Shown here in pieces: positions 1 to 13,600 of a DNA stretch of 64,000 bases (within the stretch, counting starts at the first letter, position 1; every line of letters starts with the position of its first letter). Source of the DNA: Malania oleifera (taxonomy: Eukaryota; Streptophyta; Magnoliopsida; Santalales; Ximeniaceae); assembly GCF_029873635.1 (NCBI RefSeq), contig NC_080422.1, positions 5,002,001 to 5,066,000 of the forward strand, in the 5' to 3' direction. Under the pieces are notes generated by a model. The model had not been told where the DNA came from. It worked only from the letters and a program-made list of their open reading frames with translations, and did no database searches. The position numbers were made by a program, and so were the translations under genes.

Positions 1-2124
1 TATCTCTCCCCAGTGCCCCTTTGAGTCCAGGATTAGAATCTAAAATCTTCCTACTTGATCCATCATCCCTAGACAAATAAACACTTCTCAAAGTTAGGCC
101 TTCTTGAGCATCCCCCAAACCTTATTAAAATCACATTTTGTCACATTGCACTCATATTTTTTCACTTGCATCATACAAGTATAAAGATTGACCTAGAATT
201 TAAGTTATATTTTTTGGGACCACGGTTTTATAAACCTAACTTATCCATTTTTTAATCTGGGTTATCCAATTGTTATATTATAGGTCAACCAAAATTTTAA
301 TTTGGCAATTGAACAATTATTAGAAGAATTTAAATTTAAACAATTAATGGATACCAAAAACAATTCATGTATAACTCATTTGCACAATTTTTTGAGAGGT
401 AAATTTCATCTTAATACATTTGACTCATTAACATTGTCATCACTTCTTCTAAAATTTTCATTATATTAGTATGTTATACAACCTTTAAAAAATGTTATAA
501 GACGGACTTGTTTTATGGTAATCATATCCCTACACAAATGTGATCAATGACCACACTAGTCTAACACATTTGAAATGCTAATTTTAACCATAAACCAATA
601 ACAAGTTATAAGAATACCCATAAATATTTCTTAATGAATGGAATTGAGATGATTAACGCCCTTTAGACACTTAACTTCTTAAACTCAAGAGATACTGATT
701 TCACCCACTACAACTAACATTAGTTATCCGAAACGTCCTATGATTCATAGAACCCTTTCGCAATCTCTCACCCTTACCAAGATTGCACCCTCATGAGCTA
801 TTATAAATATTATTACTTTAGAATTATTGTCTATTTAATTTGGTAATAGAAGCCATCATTAAGAGAGAGAGAGAGGTCAATCAAACCAAATTCCAAGACA
901 TCGACTTGTCTGCATTAGCAATTAGGGAGTAAAACGATTCAAAATCCAACAAGCTACTTGTTACTCGCTCATTTAGACTAGGTCTGGATTTGAGAGGATA
1001 CAATGGTCTTATAAATGGATCAATTCAAAGTCAACTCATTTAAAAAGCAAACGAATTTAGGTCAAATACCATAAGATCAATCATTCACATTAAAAAAATA
1101 ATATTTAATTTTTTTTTATTTTTATTGTTGAGTTTTTAGATAAAATAATATTTTATAATTACAAATTACATAATAGTTGAAAACTGAAGAGTGAAAAATG
1201 ATACACAAGATAGGTGATGGGTTATATCTATGTAGGTATTAGTTTTGAAGTTTTAAATCATATATTTTAAAATTAAAAGATGTACTATTTTTAAAATTTT
1301 AAGTTTTTATTAAGACATTAATAAAAAAAATGAGCTCTGCTTTAAAAAAAAAAAAAAAATTAGGCCAATTTTGGTGAAATATTAAAAGAAAATTAATATA
1401 AATAAATTATATCTTTTAACATGGCCCATTTACTAAATGATAAGTTTGATTTTATAGGTTATCTACGCATATATAAATAGATCACCGTGAATCAATGTCC
1501 CATCCAAACAAGATCCGGAAACCCATTTTACACCCTGTACCTCCCAGAGGACGAATTATCAATGGATGAAGGAATAAAAAATGTTAATACGAAAGTAGCT
1601 TCATCTGTTATTCCTTTCCTCCCAAAATCAAAAAATGTCTCCCAGAATCTGTGGGCAGATTGCCTTTTGAGTTTCTCACCACATTTCCCAAAATTTTGGG
1701 TCCATAAAATTAGAAAGCCTCCGCCGGAGACACCTCCGGGTGCCACCGTCTGACGACGGTTTTGGCACCGTCAAAAGCTATGTGTTTCAAACAGCTCCAC
1801 TATCGGAACAAATGCCGTTGTTATCCACGCAGTGTTCATTTACTTATTTTAAGATATAAAAACTCTTAAACACATTTTATTAATTTTGGATTTAATAAAA
1901 GTTGACATTTTGAAAAATCATACAGTTCAGTATGATTTTTTAAAAGATATTATAAATAAAAGCTATTTTGTTTACAGTTAGAAGAGACTTTAACTCCTCT
2001 TGATTCAAAGATTATAGTGAAAAAATAAAGAAAAATACAAAATATATATATATATTTTTTTTCCATTATCTTTTTTATATATATAACAAAAGTTTAAAAA
2101 TTTTATTCTAATTTTATTGAAAAA

Positions 2125-2157
<33 letters not shown>

Positions 2158-2247
2158 TGATGCAAAAAATTAAAATATTGTTCATTAAGTTGCTACCTAT
2201 TTAATTATTTTCATCACCTAATAACCAAATATGAAAAAGTTAAAAAC
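1..2247. other. AT-rich intergenic flank, no gene seen
   Basis: This stretch is very AT-rich with short homopolymer runs and a small ATT microsatellite near 2128-2156. The two overlapping reading frames at about 1487-1753, one on each strand, have no recognisable domain. They span a slightly GC-richer patch (1690-1770) with short inverted pieces around CCGTCTGACGACGG. I see no exon structure, RNA gene or transposon ends that I can support. Confidence 0.5.
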
Positions 2248-2805
2248 CTTATCATGGAAAATATTTTCCAATCTTTCAATTTTTAAGTTTCCAAAGGATT
2301 ATAAATTTTTTAGATTATTTTTTAATCTTTCAAGATTCAGCAATTAAAAAATATAGGAGTTTGTTTAAATGTGTAACATAATTTTTCATTTTTCATTTTT
2401 TAAATTTTAAAATAATCACCAAAAGAAAAGATAACTTGTTTTCTAAAACATTTAAATTAATACTTACAATCATGAATTTTAAGGTTTGAATTTAAACTTG
2501 TGTAATTTTTTATAAAAAAAATTATAAATAAACCACACATTAAATTCAAGATCTAAATTTCATACTCACATATCTAAAATAAAAGTTAAAATATAGGAAC
2601 ATAATGAAAAAAAATTTTCTAACTTTTTTTATATAAATTTGAAAAAAAAAAACCATACATTTTGTAATTGTTTAAAAATTGTAAAATATAAAATATAACT
2701 ATTTCCACAAACAAATAAAGCAAAAACTATTTATTATTATTAATTTATTTCATATGAATGTTTAAAAAAAAATAACTTTTTCATAATTAAAAAAGAAAAC
2801 ACAAA
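2248..2805 (+). repeat. Diverged copy of a 0.59-kb dispersed repeat (copy 1)
   Basis: This segment can be followed along its length against 5009-5597: the same order of AT-rich phrases, including a TTTCCAAAGGATTATAAAT stretch, a GTTTGAATTT stretch and a CTATTTATTATTATTAATTTATTTCATA stretch in shorter matching pieces. The better-preserved second copy has terminal inverted repeats, so this is probably an older relative of the same non-autonomous DNA transposon. Both copies lie in the same orientation, one in the 3' flank and one in an intron of the HIZ2-like gene. The ends of this copy are approximate. Confidence 0.6.
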
Positions 2806-2820
2806 AACAAAAGATACTAA

Positions 2821-3128
2821 AGGTTTGACAAAAGGACAATATTAAAAATTTCAAGATCCTTCCCAAGATTTCAAAAATCTCAAGAACCTGTCTTGAGAAT
2901 TGTCAAAAAGACACAAACTGGCCCTTATATTTTATAAAAAGACAAATTTTTTAAAAGAGATCTGTCTTTTTGACAAATCTCGAGGTATGTCATTTTTGAA
3001 ATCCCAAGAGAGGCCTGTATCATTTTTGACAAACCTCAGGAAAGGTTCTTGAAATTTTTAAAATCTTATGAGATCTCAATCTTTATATCAAACCTCACGA
3101 GAGGTGAATGTCTTTTGTCCAAAAAACT
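2821..3128. mobile_element. Foldback MITE-like element
   Basis: The segment is close to self-complementary. It opens with GGTTTGACAAAAGGACA and closes with TGTCTTTTGTCC. Inner phrases recur in opposite orientation, for example TTGTCAAAAAGACA (about 2899-2912) against TGTCTTTTTGACAAATCTC (about 2964-2982), and the CTCAAGAACCT / AGGTTCTTGA pair. This long-hairpin form with no coding capacity is typical of MITEs. I could not fix a target-site duplication, so the superfamily is unassigned. Confidence 0.6.
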
Positions 3129-3576
3129 AAAACTATTTTTCACAACTAAACGAGTGCGGTTATACTATATAATACGGTCGTGTCATCATCATTGGATGAA
3201 AGTGTGCACATGCCCATAATGACACAGACTCAGGTGACAAAACACCATTAGGGGAAGCAATATAAGTGCTAGCCCACATCACTAACAATTTGCCAAACGT
3301 GTGTGGAATAACTCATTTCATATTTTTTTTCCCCTTATTATCAACCTACCACCCCTACAATCCTTTCCCAAAGCAGTGATACTGGGCAAAATTTTGAAGC
3401 ATGGTTTAAGAAAATACTAAAATTATCTCAAGAGTACACTCCCCTATACTTTCTTCCTCGAGCAGAAGCAGTCAGGTTCAGGTCAAATTTTGGGCCACTG
3501 TTAATAAAACAAGTGTAAATGTGTGTCTGCGTGTGTAAAGAAGAGACTGACCTAACTTGCTGGAGCGTGGAGATAC

Positions 3577-3650
3577 CTCGTGATCATACCAGTAGAGAAT
3601 TAGATCAACCCCCCTCCACGCCGTGGCCCCAATCGTATTGACAATAGCCA
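3577..3650 (-). other. Exon-like segment of unknown affiliation
   Basis: On the minus strand an acceptor-like TTTGCAG is followed by a 74-base open segment that ends GAG before GTATCT. Read in its only fully open frame it gives 24 residues containing AWRGVDLILYWYD, which looks like protein-coding sequence rather than random AT-rich DNA. It is downstream of the HIZ2-like stop codon on the same strand. I cannot connect it to a following coding exon: the next acceptor-like site (about 3485) leads quickly to a stop. It could be an alternative terminal exon, a relic exon of another gene, or chance. Confidence 0.25.
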
Positions 3651-4040
3651 CTGCAAATAGATCAAATTTTTCTACAAGGAAGTGTTAGTCTCAAGCAAAT
3701 AAGAAAGATTCAGAAGCAAATATCAGAATTTCAAAAACAGCCAGCCAGCAGAAGGGACTTTCGCCTCGACACAAGTGAAAAATCATATGGGGCAGAAAAC
3801 GAGGGGGAAACAGAAAAGAAGAGGGAGGGGGTGGGGTTTTTTAAAGAAGTCCAGAGATCCCTTTCTTCAATGGGATCCGGAGACTAAAGCTGGCTTTCTT
3901 AAAGAAGGAGACAGAAGAAAAGAGTAAGCTTGGTTAGTGAGCTGGATGAGCAGCAAAGATGAACTATATAAAACAGAGAAGCATGACACTAAATATAAAA
4001 AACAGGCATCAAAAGGAAACTCATGAAAATAGAAATTGTT

Positions 4041-4658
4041 TCAATGTGTACTTTGAGATTGATGTATCCGGCTTAAATTAACTAAACCCGACTCAATTGA
4101 CTCCGGCATCACTGCCTCACATGCCTCAGAAGACACATCTGGAAAAAGCAAGGCACCACACACAGTATCGACTAACTTCTTGTGCTCCTCAGTAATCACT
4201 GGTGGAGAAGGATCGCCTCTGGTTGAAAGTGTGTTCTCCACAGCATCCGTCAAAGCTATCAGATGCAACTCTGGATCCACCTCTGAAGTCATCACCTCAT
4301 TTGATGGATTTGGCTTGCTTTCAGAGCTGTTAGGCGAACCTGGTTCATCTGCCTTCTCAACAGCCAAGAGGGGAACTTCTGGATCATGTGAAGCCACAGG
4401 CACCTCCTCTTTCACCTCGAAGGAATCTGAAACAGCATCAGCATCATCTGCCGCTCCCAAATTGGAACTAGGATTCAGCTCCTCTGCTTTCTCCTGTTTT
4501 GGCAGAGGGACTGGCATCTTTGCTTTCTCCGGACTGGACGTTGGAGCACATTCCATGCTGTCTACATTAGAAAATGAAACTTTCTCTCCATCTAATGATT
4601 GGGGGTAAACGATAGCCCTTGATTCCTCTCTCTGCTTCTTATAAAGGGACAGAGCTCT
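4041..4658 (-). CDS. HIZ2: HIZ2-like exon 5 (C-terminus)
   Basis: Residues 953-1157, starting RALSLYKKQREESRAI after CTTGCAG. The exon codes for an acidic, Ser/Glu/Pro-rich tail and ends with TGA on the minus strand at 4041-4043. Intron 4 (4659-6042) contains the TIR-bearing copy of the 0.59-kb repeat. The 3' UTR runs toward about 3.9 kb or below; no single polyadenylation signal stands out. Confidence 0.82.
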   Translation of the reverse strand, partial: RALSLYKKQREESRAIVYPQSLDGEKVSFSNVDSMECAPTSSPEKAKMPVPLPKQEKAEELNPSSNLGAADDADAVSDSFEVKEEVPVASHDPEVPLLAVEKADEPGSPNSSESKPNPSNEVMTSEVDPELHLIALTDAVENTLSTRGDPSPPVITEEHKKLVDTVCGALLFPDVSSEACEAVMPESIESGLVNLSRIHQSQSTH

Positions 4659-7600
4659 CTGCAAGTTCAAAATAATATAATTAGAAACGCATGAACAAGA
4701 ATATTTGATGGAACATCTAGAACAAGAATTTGAAGTTAAGAAATACCCAAAAATAAATTATTATGAATGCTGTAAATTACACCATGTTTGTATTAAATGG
4801 CCATACTTGCACTTCTGTGGAAATTTTCAGCACCATATTGAAAGCACAAGTATGGTTTTTTATAACATGAATTTTAGGGTGTTTTTTCCCAAGTCGATGT
4901 AGAAACCAAACTTCAAGCCCTCTAAATCACGTTTCAAAATGCAGTGAAATCGAGAAGTGCAGCTTTAAGCAGAGCAAGAAAAATGAGAGATAATAAGGGC
5001 TCATTTAATTGTGGAAAACATTTTTCACTTTCAAATTTTTAGTTTTCCAAAGAATTATAAATATTTTGGCTTATTTTTACATTTTTCAAGATTTGCATTA
5101 ATAAGGTAGAAAATAAAAAGTTCGTTTAAATTTGCAAACCAATTTTTCATTTTTTATTTCTAGATTTCAAAATATCACAAGAAACACAACTTGTTTTTCA
5201 ATTTTCCAAAATTTATATAGGGTAATATCTAGAATCATTGATTAAGAGTTTGAATTTGGATTTGGGTGAATCTAAAAAAAATTATATGCATAATCTACAC
5301 AAATTAAAGTTCAAGATCCAAGTCTATGCTCCAATATGCAAAGTAAGAGATAGAAATTTAGAAAAACAATGAAAAGATGTTTCAGCTTCTCTATATAAAT
5401 TCAGAGAATTGGAAAACAAAGTATCATTTTTGCAATTATTAAAAAAATTAAAATTAGAAATGGAAAATAGAACTATTTCCACAAGCAAGTAGTACCAAAA
5501 CTATTTATTGTTATTCATTTATTTCATAGAAATGTAGTAAAAATGAAAAATTAACTAATTTTTAATAAATTGAAAAAATAAAAACTGTTTTCCACAACAT
5601 CATCTTTAACAATGAAAATAAATCTACAACCCTGAAAGATAAAGAGAACACAAATTCAGTGACCATTATTAGGTGTGACAAAGCGGTAATAACCATCACA
5701 GTTTATCAGCAAGACTGCATACTTCTCAATTTTTTAACCAAAAGCAAAGAAATATGGATCCATCCCAAGTTACCAAAATCAGTTCAGCCACAAGTTAATT
5801 CTCAAAAATTATATGCATATTTTAACAGCCAAAATTGCTTTTTGGTCACCATTAAGTGATCATACGATATGAGCATCATTAGATGACACTCCAAAATGTC
5901 CATAGCAACAATATGTGCGAAGTATGTATGGAAAAAGAATTCTTTCCATCACATTTGTAGAGAAGATATCAATATATGGACATGGAATAAAATCCTTTTT
6001 CACCCAGTTAATCAATATATATACACACAAACATGCAGATACCTGAAATATGGAATCATTTGGGGCAGCAAATGGAGAAACACTTGAAGAGTTAATAGTA
6101 ATCTTCCTGTTTCTTTCAATTTCCTCCTGTCATGCAAAAATAAGATATTTAATAAGATCTAACAAATTAATAAACATACACGTATAGTCAAGTGTTTCTG
6201 AAATTTTATTTTCACCTCCCCGGTTGAAGCCTGGGAAGCATCCTCAGTGGTTATCTTGTGTTTTGCATCCATCAAGCAGGTGCACTGGTTATACAACTCA
6301 GGATGAGTAAGATCTGCTGAAATGTCAAGCTTAGAGAGATAAACATGCCAAAAAGGAGTATCATCGTTCCTTGATATCGTAGAAACCGTGAGAATCTTCT
6401 CAGATAAAGCCTCAGAAGTTTCAGAAGTGTCCTTTGCAACTTCAGTTGACTGAATAATTTCAATGCTTTCAGCCTGAAGATTGGGTTGATTTTGTTCATG
6501 CTGAGCCAGTTGACCTGATGGAACAGGCCAAACATCATCTGTTGGAGCAGGCATTGAGTAGTCCTCTTTCTGAGACACATGAGGCAACTCTGGAGTTACA
6601 ACACCATTTTGCTTCCATGCATCTACACTTGTCTCCCAACCCTGACTGCTCATAATAGTTCTATTATGGTCCCAGTCTAGCCTCCCATACATGTGAGATT
6701 CATCCCCAACTACTCCATTATTAGCATCCCATGCATGCAAGGGAGGACGGCATGAGTCATCCACTGGATTCCGCCAACCAAATGGGTGAGAAGGGCTGGA
6801 AAATCTATTAACATCAGGGATATGGTAAGGAATCCCAGAGTGATTCAATTCAATGGAAGGTCTAACACCAAACATTGATGGACCAGAAAACTGCTGCATC
6901 ACTGGATGGAAACCTACAGGCGGTGGACCATGTTGGAAAGGAAGGAAACCATTTGCCACTGGGCTTGGCCAGTTATGGACACCTTTCCAAGCATTTCCTG
7001 GTGCTCTTCCCAAGCCGGAATCCCCAATCCTCTTGTTACGGTTATTTGACTTACCTCTGCTGTCTTCCTCTGAAAAGCCAAAAACTGAAACATTGTCAAC
7101 CCCAGCTCTGAAAGGAGGAGGGGGAGGAAGATGGGACTTTGACTTGCTAGGCAAGTGACTTCTACCAAAAGGTGAAGAAACTGATAAATTGTCTCCATCT
7201 GCCTGGGATAACTCATCTCCTGAATGTGCTTCCAAAAGCAATTCCCGTCCTCTGCCTTCATTACCAGAATAATCCCTTGCATCCTTTGAGCCACCACTCC
7301 TCTGTCCAGAATCTTCAAGATCAATACTCCGCCTAAGACCAGCTCTGTTCAGATGCCTGCGATCAATACCTGATGAAGGGGATTTCTCTACCAGCTTCAT
7401 TGGTGAAACACGTGTATCAGAGTTTGGACACCTTTCAGCTGACAACTCACCCAAATGACAGTCATCCTTCCGAACTAATTTCTCCATGGAATGGGATGCA
7501 GAAGCATTCTCAGGTACTCCAGATACACCAACAACCTCTCTAGTAGATATTGTATTGTGTCGAACTCTTTCTTCAGACACCATGTCCCTGTACCTTGACT

Positions 7601-10600
7601 CTGCTTGCTTTGAGTGCCTGTAATGGAACCACGTGGAAAACCCACAGGGCTTAATTTTCTAACTTCCAAAATTTGGTGACAAAGCATCAACATCTTGACA
7701 GAAAGCACACATTGTCATTGAACAAGGGAAAAAATTGAGGCACATTAATGTTCATGTCCAGACAAATTTCAAACCTTAGGAACAACAACAAATACAAGCC
7801 TGAAGACCCACAGGGTGGAATCTGCTATACAGTTTACTTTCTGACATTCTATTGATCCAGAGAAATAAACTCAGAAATTGGAATGCTATCAAATCCTTTC
7901 TTACTGCCCTTCCCCAAATTTACGTTGACACTTCCCCATCCTACAGCATTTAACATCAACTAAATCACTCTCTCACTAACATTTTTTGTCTGCATTGCAA
8001 CATTTCAGCACCTTCCCCTTTATCTTCAACAACAGCAACACCTATGTTTAGTACCTTTTCCTTCTATGTATGTATTTGTTCCTCCTTTTTATCTTTTAAA
8101 GTCATACTACTCATCCATCTTAACGTTCTCATATCATCTAAATTCACTTCTGAATATGTTGTTTCTGAATTGCACAACATCCTTGCTACCACAACATGAC
8201 TACTCTTATGGTTGTCTGATAAGATTGAAACTCAAATATAATTTTATTTTTGTATGACTACACCTTTACAAAATGGGGAGAACTCTTATTGTGGTCGTCA
8301 ATTTACTATCTCTTTTTATGGACTAGATCGACTTCAATGACCTTTATAAATATCACAAAGAATAAAATATTAATACACAAATAAGGGTAAGTTTTAAAAT
8401 AAAAGGTAATTATCAAATTTTATGTTAAACAGAATTTTCTTTTATCAATCTCAATTATCTTCCCACGTTATCCACTGTCTTGCAGTCTTATAGGAAAGTC
8501 AATTGACGTATAGAGCAGGTGCTGAAGGGCTATGAGTGAAATGTGCCAAATACAGCACATCTGGTAATCCACACTGAATCAATGTTTTAAATAATTGCCT
8601 GCATAGCAGAAAACATGTGCAGTGAAACTCAAATCATCAGACATAAAGGTTGTTACAGCATCACTGCATGCCACAGCAACGCCTGCGCTCAGATACAACC
8701 AGTGTTACCTAGAGAGTGGGATGTTCAGGCTCATGAACTGGGAACAGAGATTGCGGTATGGAAGATGCTATGAGGTACATTAGGGACATCCTCATATATA
8801 AATATAAAGGAGAGTGTAATAGCACACACGCACACACAAGCACGCATATAATGAAGAGAGGATGCCAAGATGTTTATAATTTAAAGAACTTTTCATTGGT
8901 GAAGAAGATCAATAATGACCAAAAAGAAAATTATATTGTGACAATGCTTCATTTTCTAATAAAAATGTGTCATTTTTTAGAATAGAGAATTAACACTGGA
9001 ATCTGGATTTGTATACTTTTTGTGTTCCAAAACAAAACCATACCATGTCTTGGAACAGTTGAACCAATTCACAGTTCACTAGTGTTCTAGGCAATTAGCG
9101 TTTTTTGGTACAAAGGATAAAAATAAAAAAGAAATTTATTTTCTATTTCATTTCTTTCTATTTAAAATACTAATTAAAAATGAAAATTTCTTTGAATAAT
9201 AAAATATTAAGAAAGATCAAATAATGATGTGTAAAATCAAATTTTTATTCATTTATTTGATAACTTTGTTATTTTCTTTCTTTCTTGATAACCAAATATG
9301 AAAATATAGATTGCTTCATATTTTCTTTTCTAGTCCCTAAAATTTTCAAAGCTTGAAAGGGGCCTATGAGTATGTTTGGATCAAGGATTTTGTTTGGAGA
9401 AAAGAAATCAAGAAGGAAATTCATTTTTCATTGTGTTCTCTCCATATGTCAAATATTACGAAAGAATAAAATTCATCTTAATATGATTAAAAATTAAGAA
9501 AGATCAAATGTTAATAATGTGTAAAAAATTTCAGTTGATAGATATAGTTTTTTTTTTTCATAACTCTCAATAATCAAACATGAAAAAAGGATTCATTCAT
9601 AATTTACTTTCCTTTTCCCAATATTTTCCAAGTTCCAAAATGGAGCTGGGTCTATTTAGACCAAGGATGTTATTTGGGAAAAAAAAAGGAAAAATAAGAA
9701 GTAAATTAATACTATTATATTGAAATTATGCTCATTAATTTTCTGTATATTTTATTTTATTTGTCACTTTTCTTGATAACCAAATATGAAAAAATAAATT
9801 CTTTCAAAAAAAATTTCCCTTTCCCTAATATTTTTCAAATTTCAAACAGGCCTAAGATAGATCATATCTTTTATATTTGCCATCCCTTCTTTTCGGTGTT
9901 CACCCACCCCATGACCAGTGGCTGCCTCTCCTCCCTGCCAGCAACAGCAAAGGAAGACACCCAGACAGCCCGCCCCACAGACCCCCAGCAGGACAGCTAT
10001 TCCAAGAAGAGATTCATTGTTTAGGGAGTGGGAAGAGCAAAAACTACAAGGCATGGCCTTCAAATTTCAGGAATCAATCTTGAATTCCCTTTCATGTATG
10101 CTTTAAAAGTTCATTTGACCCATTTACATTTGTTAAGCATGGACCCCAGAGCATCTGCCAATTTAAGAAAAACAAAATAATATATAAAAGAGAACTTTAA
10201 GAACATAAATAAGCAAAAATGCACTAAAATTCAAGAAGATAATCTGAAGATATGTAATCACCCAGCGATGACAACAATGATGAAGGCAGGCATGCTCATA
10301 CAACAGATGGTCGGAAAAGCAAAGGGGAGGGGCAGAAGGGGGTGGTTTGTGCAGTTACATAGGCAGGTAGGTCTTTTGGAAGAATGAAAGATGAATGATT
10401 TTACAGTAAAGGAATGGTTAGTTTAAAAAAATGGAAAGTTTAGGGGCAATTTGTGTAATATGGGAAGCAGTTTTGGGGACAAATTAAGAAGTTAAAAGAC
10501 CAAACAACAAAGGGGGAATCCCCTTTCTAATAGTGAAGATAATAGTATAATAATAATAACTTATTTTATTAACAAATTGCCACTTGGATCAACCTTAACC

Positions 10601-13600
10601 AAACACAGTTCCACTATTTTCATTACCGAAAACAATTTCAAGAAAAGCTAACCAAAAATGTTTTTAAATTATACTTTCTATTATTTTCATTTTCAAAAAC
10701 AACAATTACAGGAACTCTTTGGATGCTTAACCAAACTGGCCATTAGTACCTCTTTTATCCTACAAGATTTTTTTTTATTTTACATGATTGATGTAGTATT
10801 TTAAATTCTTAACAGTAATGATAGGAAAGGAAAAAGAGTAAAGGAATATATAAATATATAATTTCCTTGCCAACAGCATTTTATAAACACATATAGAAGT
10901 CATTAAATTTGCTAAAGAATGTTTTTTTGGCTAAACAATGTATATCAGATGCAAAGCAATTCAAATTATATTAAATTAATGATATCACTGTGGAGAAGGG
11001 TGCATGCTTAAAAACTTGATTGCCCCTTCACCCCTTTCCTGCTACATAACATCCACTACACCAGCTACACCCCACAGCTTCACCACCTGCTACTGCTATT
11101 TAAAACCATGATCCAAATTGAAAAACAGTGGTCAATTGATCAATGGTCCTCCAGTCCCATAAAGCACCATCATCAACAGCAAAAAGTATACGGATATGCA
11201 TCCACACTTGCAGGCGCAAACTGAATTCTTTTCCCCACTCACACTCCTATTATGTCAAGAGAATGCAGTATCTCTTCATAGAATAAATAGACAATTTTTA
11301 AAAACAGTATGTTGTTTTTAATGTTAGATAAATGATAGTCACTTAAGTCCAAACATTGCCCTAGATTCTCCTTTTTATTCTGACATATTGTCATTGACTT
11401 CTTTTTAAACTTTCCCTCATCTATGTATATTTTTCAATAGTCTGATTAGTGTTCCCAAAATCATAAGGGCAACGAATCCCCTCCTCAAACCTATGTAAAA
11501 AGGCACTAAAACAAACAGAGGCTCACCACCAATGGTGCCTACTGCCTAAAACAAAAATTTTTAAACATCAGTATTTTGCCCACAAAGGGATCCAAAAGCT
11601 CGCATGCTGGCGTCTCTAGAAGGCAAAACTAAACAGACGAGTATGAGCATTAAATTTTTCACACGGCAAACAAGCTATATTCTCTAATAAAGAAAAATAC
11701 CCCAAATATTACCTGTACTGATCTTTTGCAACATGAGAACTGGAGCTAGGGGAACTTCTCCGTCTATTGTGACAAAGACTAGAATCCAGATCTGTATGGC
11801 GTGAGTGAGACCTTCCCCTATCCGATTCTGACTCTAATTTACCAATGCTAGATTTCTTTTCTGCATCGTAATATTGCTCCTTGGTACTTTGGTATCTCAA
11901 ATCACTCTGATCCTCTTTATCATCAAATCTTCTCTTTTCCCTATCATCTTTGCATCTGGTACTCCTATCATCATACACTGGACTACCATCATGATTACTA
12001 TTTTGACTTCTTAATTTCTTATGACGAATTTCAGCAGTACTGGCCTCATCCCTCACATGCTTAGTATCAGACTTGTCACCGCGGTGATCTCTTGAGATGC
12101 GTTCATCTCTATATTTGTCATCCCGATGTCTTTTCTCCCTGTCAACAGCTTCTCTTTGTTTGCCATCTCTGTGCCTATTATCCCTGACAATATCTTCTCT
12201 ACACTTATCTCTATGACTTCTATCCTTGTGTCTTTCTTCCCTGTATTTTCCATCCTTTGTATGCTCGCTTCTTGATGACAATCTTCTTTCATCACCCTCC
12301 CTTGAATCATCTTGATATTTATCCCTTTCGTTAGAGCCATCTAGTCTCCTCTTAATCCGTTTCTCAAGCTCCTTCTCTAGCTCAAGATTTCGCAACTCAC
12401 TTTGCAAAGGCCATTCTGAGAACAACATGCCAAATAGATCAAAATACAAACTAAAATACACTGCAAAATACTGATAAAAAATACATTGCATGCATTAAAC
12501 ATTAGAATAGAAACAAATCTCCAAAGACCATCTCTTGAAAAAAATACACTAGCAACCTCTACAGGGAATATATATATATATATTCTAAAAATGGAACGTT
12601 AAAAAAAATTGAGACGAAAACTTATTAATCCTTATAATCGTAGCACATTCAACTGTGTTTTACATACTTTAAAATCCATCAGCTACACACTGTAGACGCA
12701 CGAGAAAAGAAAAGAAAACTTATTAATCCTTATAATCGTAGCACATTCAACTGTGTTTTACATACTTTAAAATTCATCAGCTACACACTGTAGGCGCACG
12801 AGAAAAGAACATAGTCAATTGAAAAAACTAAAACCTAAAGAGAAATGAGATACAGAACAGCAGTGAGGAGTTACCGCCAATAGAGAAATAGAATAGAGAA
12901 ATATTAGAGAAAAGAGGGGAAGAAGAGAAGGAGGAAGGGGAGAAGAGCGAGGGAAGGAGGCACAAGGTGAAACACAAGTTTAACTTCTCCAGTTCAAAGT
13001 TATTCAATTTGAAGACATTACAAGGAAGGAAATGCATGCTCTTGAAGACTTCCAAAGTCTTCAATACATTCCGATTGTTGAGTTTTCATTCTCAATGCGT
13101 TCATCGATGCCAATTCTCAGTTCAACTCTTTCTATGGTGCTAACACAGGAATAAGATCTCTTGCATCATTTGAGCACCAGATTTGAAGAGTCCAAGTCCA
13201 TTGCTCATTGTCCCCCCTCCCCTCCTTCTCCCCCAAACTTTCAAAATTCAACTGAATTTTTTTCAATCACAGGAAATTTTGCGCAAAACAAGAAGATAAA
13301 CCATTAGACCCTTGTTATAGGCTAAGTCAAAATACTACGATTATGGAATTATTGGGCCTCAGTAAAACTATAAGTAATTAATTAGGATTATGTTTATGTG
13401 AAGGTTTGTTTCCATTTTGCGTGTCTTGGAGGCGGGATTTATTTAATTAGTAAAGGGATTTATTTGTAATTTTATTTGTTTGTGTATATATGCATATAGT
13501 AGGGTATATTGTTATGGGGAGTTTTTCAGCTAAATTTTAATCTAGAAATTAATGCGAGTCCAACTCCTACCCCCTAAAAAAGGTTTTTCTGTCATTCCTT

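Noticed and set aside
1487-1753. Overlapping reading frames of 88 and 72 codons on opposite strands
   Set aside because: No domain, no conserved motif, no splice or promoter context, and both strands open over the same GC-richer patch; treated as chance.
6853-7158. Plus-strand frames opposite HIZ2-like exon 3
   Set aside because: They are shadows of the coding exon on the other strand, without their own motifs.
8758-8985. 75-codon plus-strand frame in HIZ2-like intron 2
   Set aside because: Lies in AT-rich intron sequence with a CA repeat; no motif or splice context.
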